A stretch of 64,000 nucleotides of DNA, taken from the NCBI RefSeq assembly GCF_000420405.1, contig NZ_ATUW01000004.1, forward strand, positions 124,001 through 188,000, given 5' to 3'. Under the pieces are notes generated by a model. It had not been told where the DNA came from and ran no database searches. It saw nothing but the letters and a program-made list of their open reading frames with translations. Positions within the stretch are counted from its first letter, which is position 1. The number at the start of each line of letters is the position of its first letter. The position numbers and the translations under genes were made by a program. Positions 63,908 to 64,000 of the stretch are shown in pieces. Origin of the DNA: Winkia neuii subsp. neuii DSM 8576 (GTDB lineage: Bacteria > Actinomycetota > Actinomycetes > Actinomycetales > Actinomycetaceae).

Positions 63908-64000
63908 TTAGTCGCGGTCGGTGTCGATCACGTCAACGCGGACCGGACCGCGCTTCGACAGCGCCGACATGACTGCCCTAAGTGCACGAGCGGTACGCCC
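63908..64000 (-). CDS. khpA: KH-domain RNA-binding protein KhpA, C-terminal part
   Basis: The last 30 codons are seen, ending RTARALRAVMSAL, GPVRVDVIDTDRD. This is the C-terminal part of KhpA-type single KH proteins (YlqC), where the GRxGRTAxALR helix precedes the last strand. It runs off the right edge; rpsP would be expected upstream. Confidence 0.88.
   Translation of the reverse strand, partial: GRTARALRAVMSALSKRGPVRVDVIDTDRD

Overview
The window reads as a chromosomal segment of a moderately GC-rich actinobacterium. The best clues are the dcw start (mraZ-rsmH-ftsL-ftsI), the lexA/LysM/nrdR trio, the ftsK-pgsA-clgR-DUF3046-recA-recX-miaB-miaA neighbourhood, actinobacterial surface-repeat (anchored repeat) proteins and a ClgR-type regulator. 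A fermentative, host-associated member of the Actinomycetaceae is the most likely source: L-lactate dehydrogenase and pyruvate formate-lyase are both present, together with a secreted ceramidase and LAXTG wall-anchored proteins. The genus cannot be fixed from the sequence alone.

Layout. 1-2.6 kb: the start of the division/cell-wall cluster, with direct and inverted MraZ-type boxes upstream. 2.6-9.4 kb: DUF3040, dinB, a PAC2 protein, a HelD-like helicase and an acyl-CoA ligase. 9.4-12.1 kb: nrdR, a LysM protein, lexA with three SOS boxes, and ldh. 12.2-18.6 kb: a DinG-type helicase, hflX, a methyltransferase, miaA and miaB. 18.6-25.9 kb: cinA, recX, recA (with an SOS box), DUF3046, clgR, pgsA, ftsK and a PfkB kinase. 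25.9-34.4 kb: rnj, dapA, a GNAT gene, dapB, an M16 protease, pnp and rpsO. 34.6-37.2 kb: a GNAT gene and the secreted ceramidase. 37.4-44.7 kb: ribF, a 51-residue Cys-rich ORF, truB, rbfA, infB, ylxR, nusA and rimP. 44.8-48.2 kb: a lipoprotein gene, then a small accessory patch with a hydrophobic micro-ORF, an excisionase-like HTH protein and unknown ORFs, ending at the 3' end of tRNA-Asn. 48.2-54.4 kb: a PH-like protein, tRNA-Met and a five-gene metal ABC transporter/surface-repeat operon. 54.5-57.7 kb: a pyruvate formate-lyase operon in which the enzyme is split into two ORFs. 58.2-60.8 kb: a second large LAXTG surface-repeat protein. 60.8-64 kb: rplS, a trmD-GNAT fusion, rimM, a HAD phosphatase and the end of khpA.

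How the parts fit. Most of the window is housekeeping and co-directional (minus strand), with tight translational coupling. The two regions most worth attention are (i) the metal-uptake/surface-repeat system, whose two separate transcription units share a near-identical 15-bp operator placed 3-4 nt after a recognisable -10 box, and (ii) the pyruvate formate-lyase operon, where the catalytic body (693 residues) and the glycyl-radical domain (83 residues) are separate proteins with separate ribosome binding sites. Several annotated starts were moved from the longest reading frame to internal codons because a ribosome binding site, family alignment or coupling supports the shorter form; these cases are stated in the entries.
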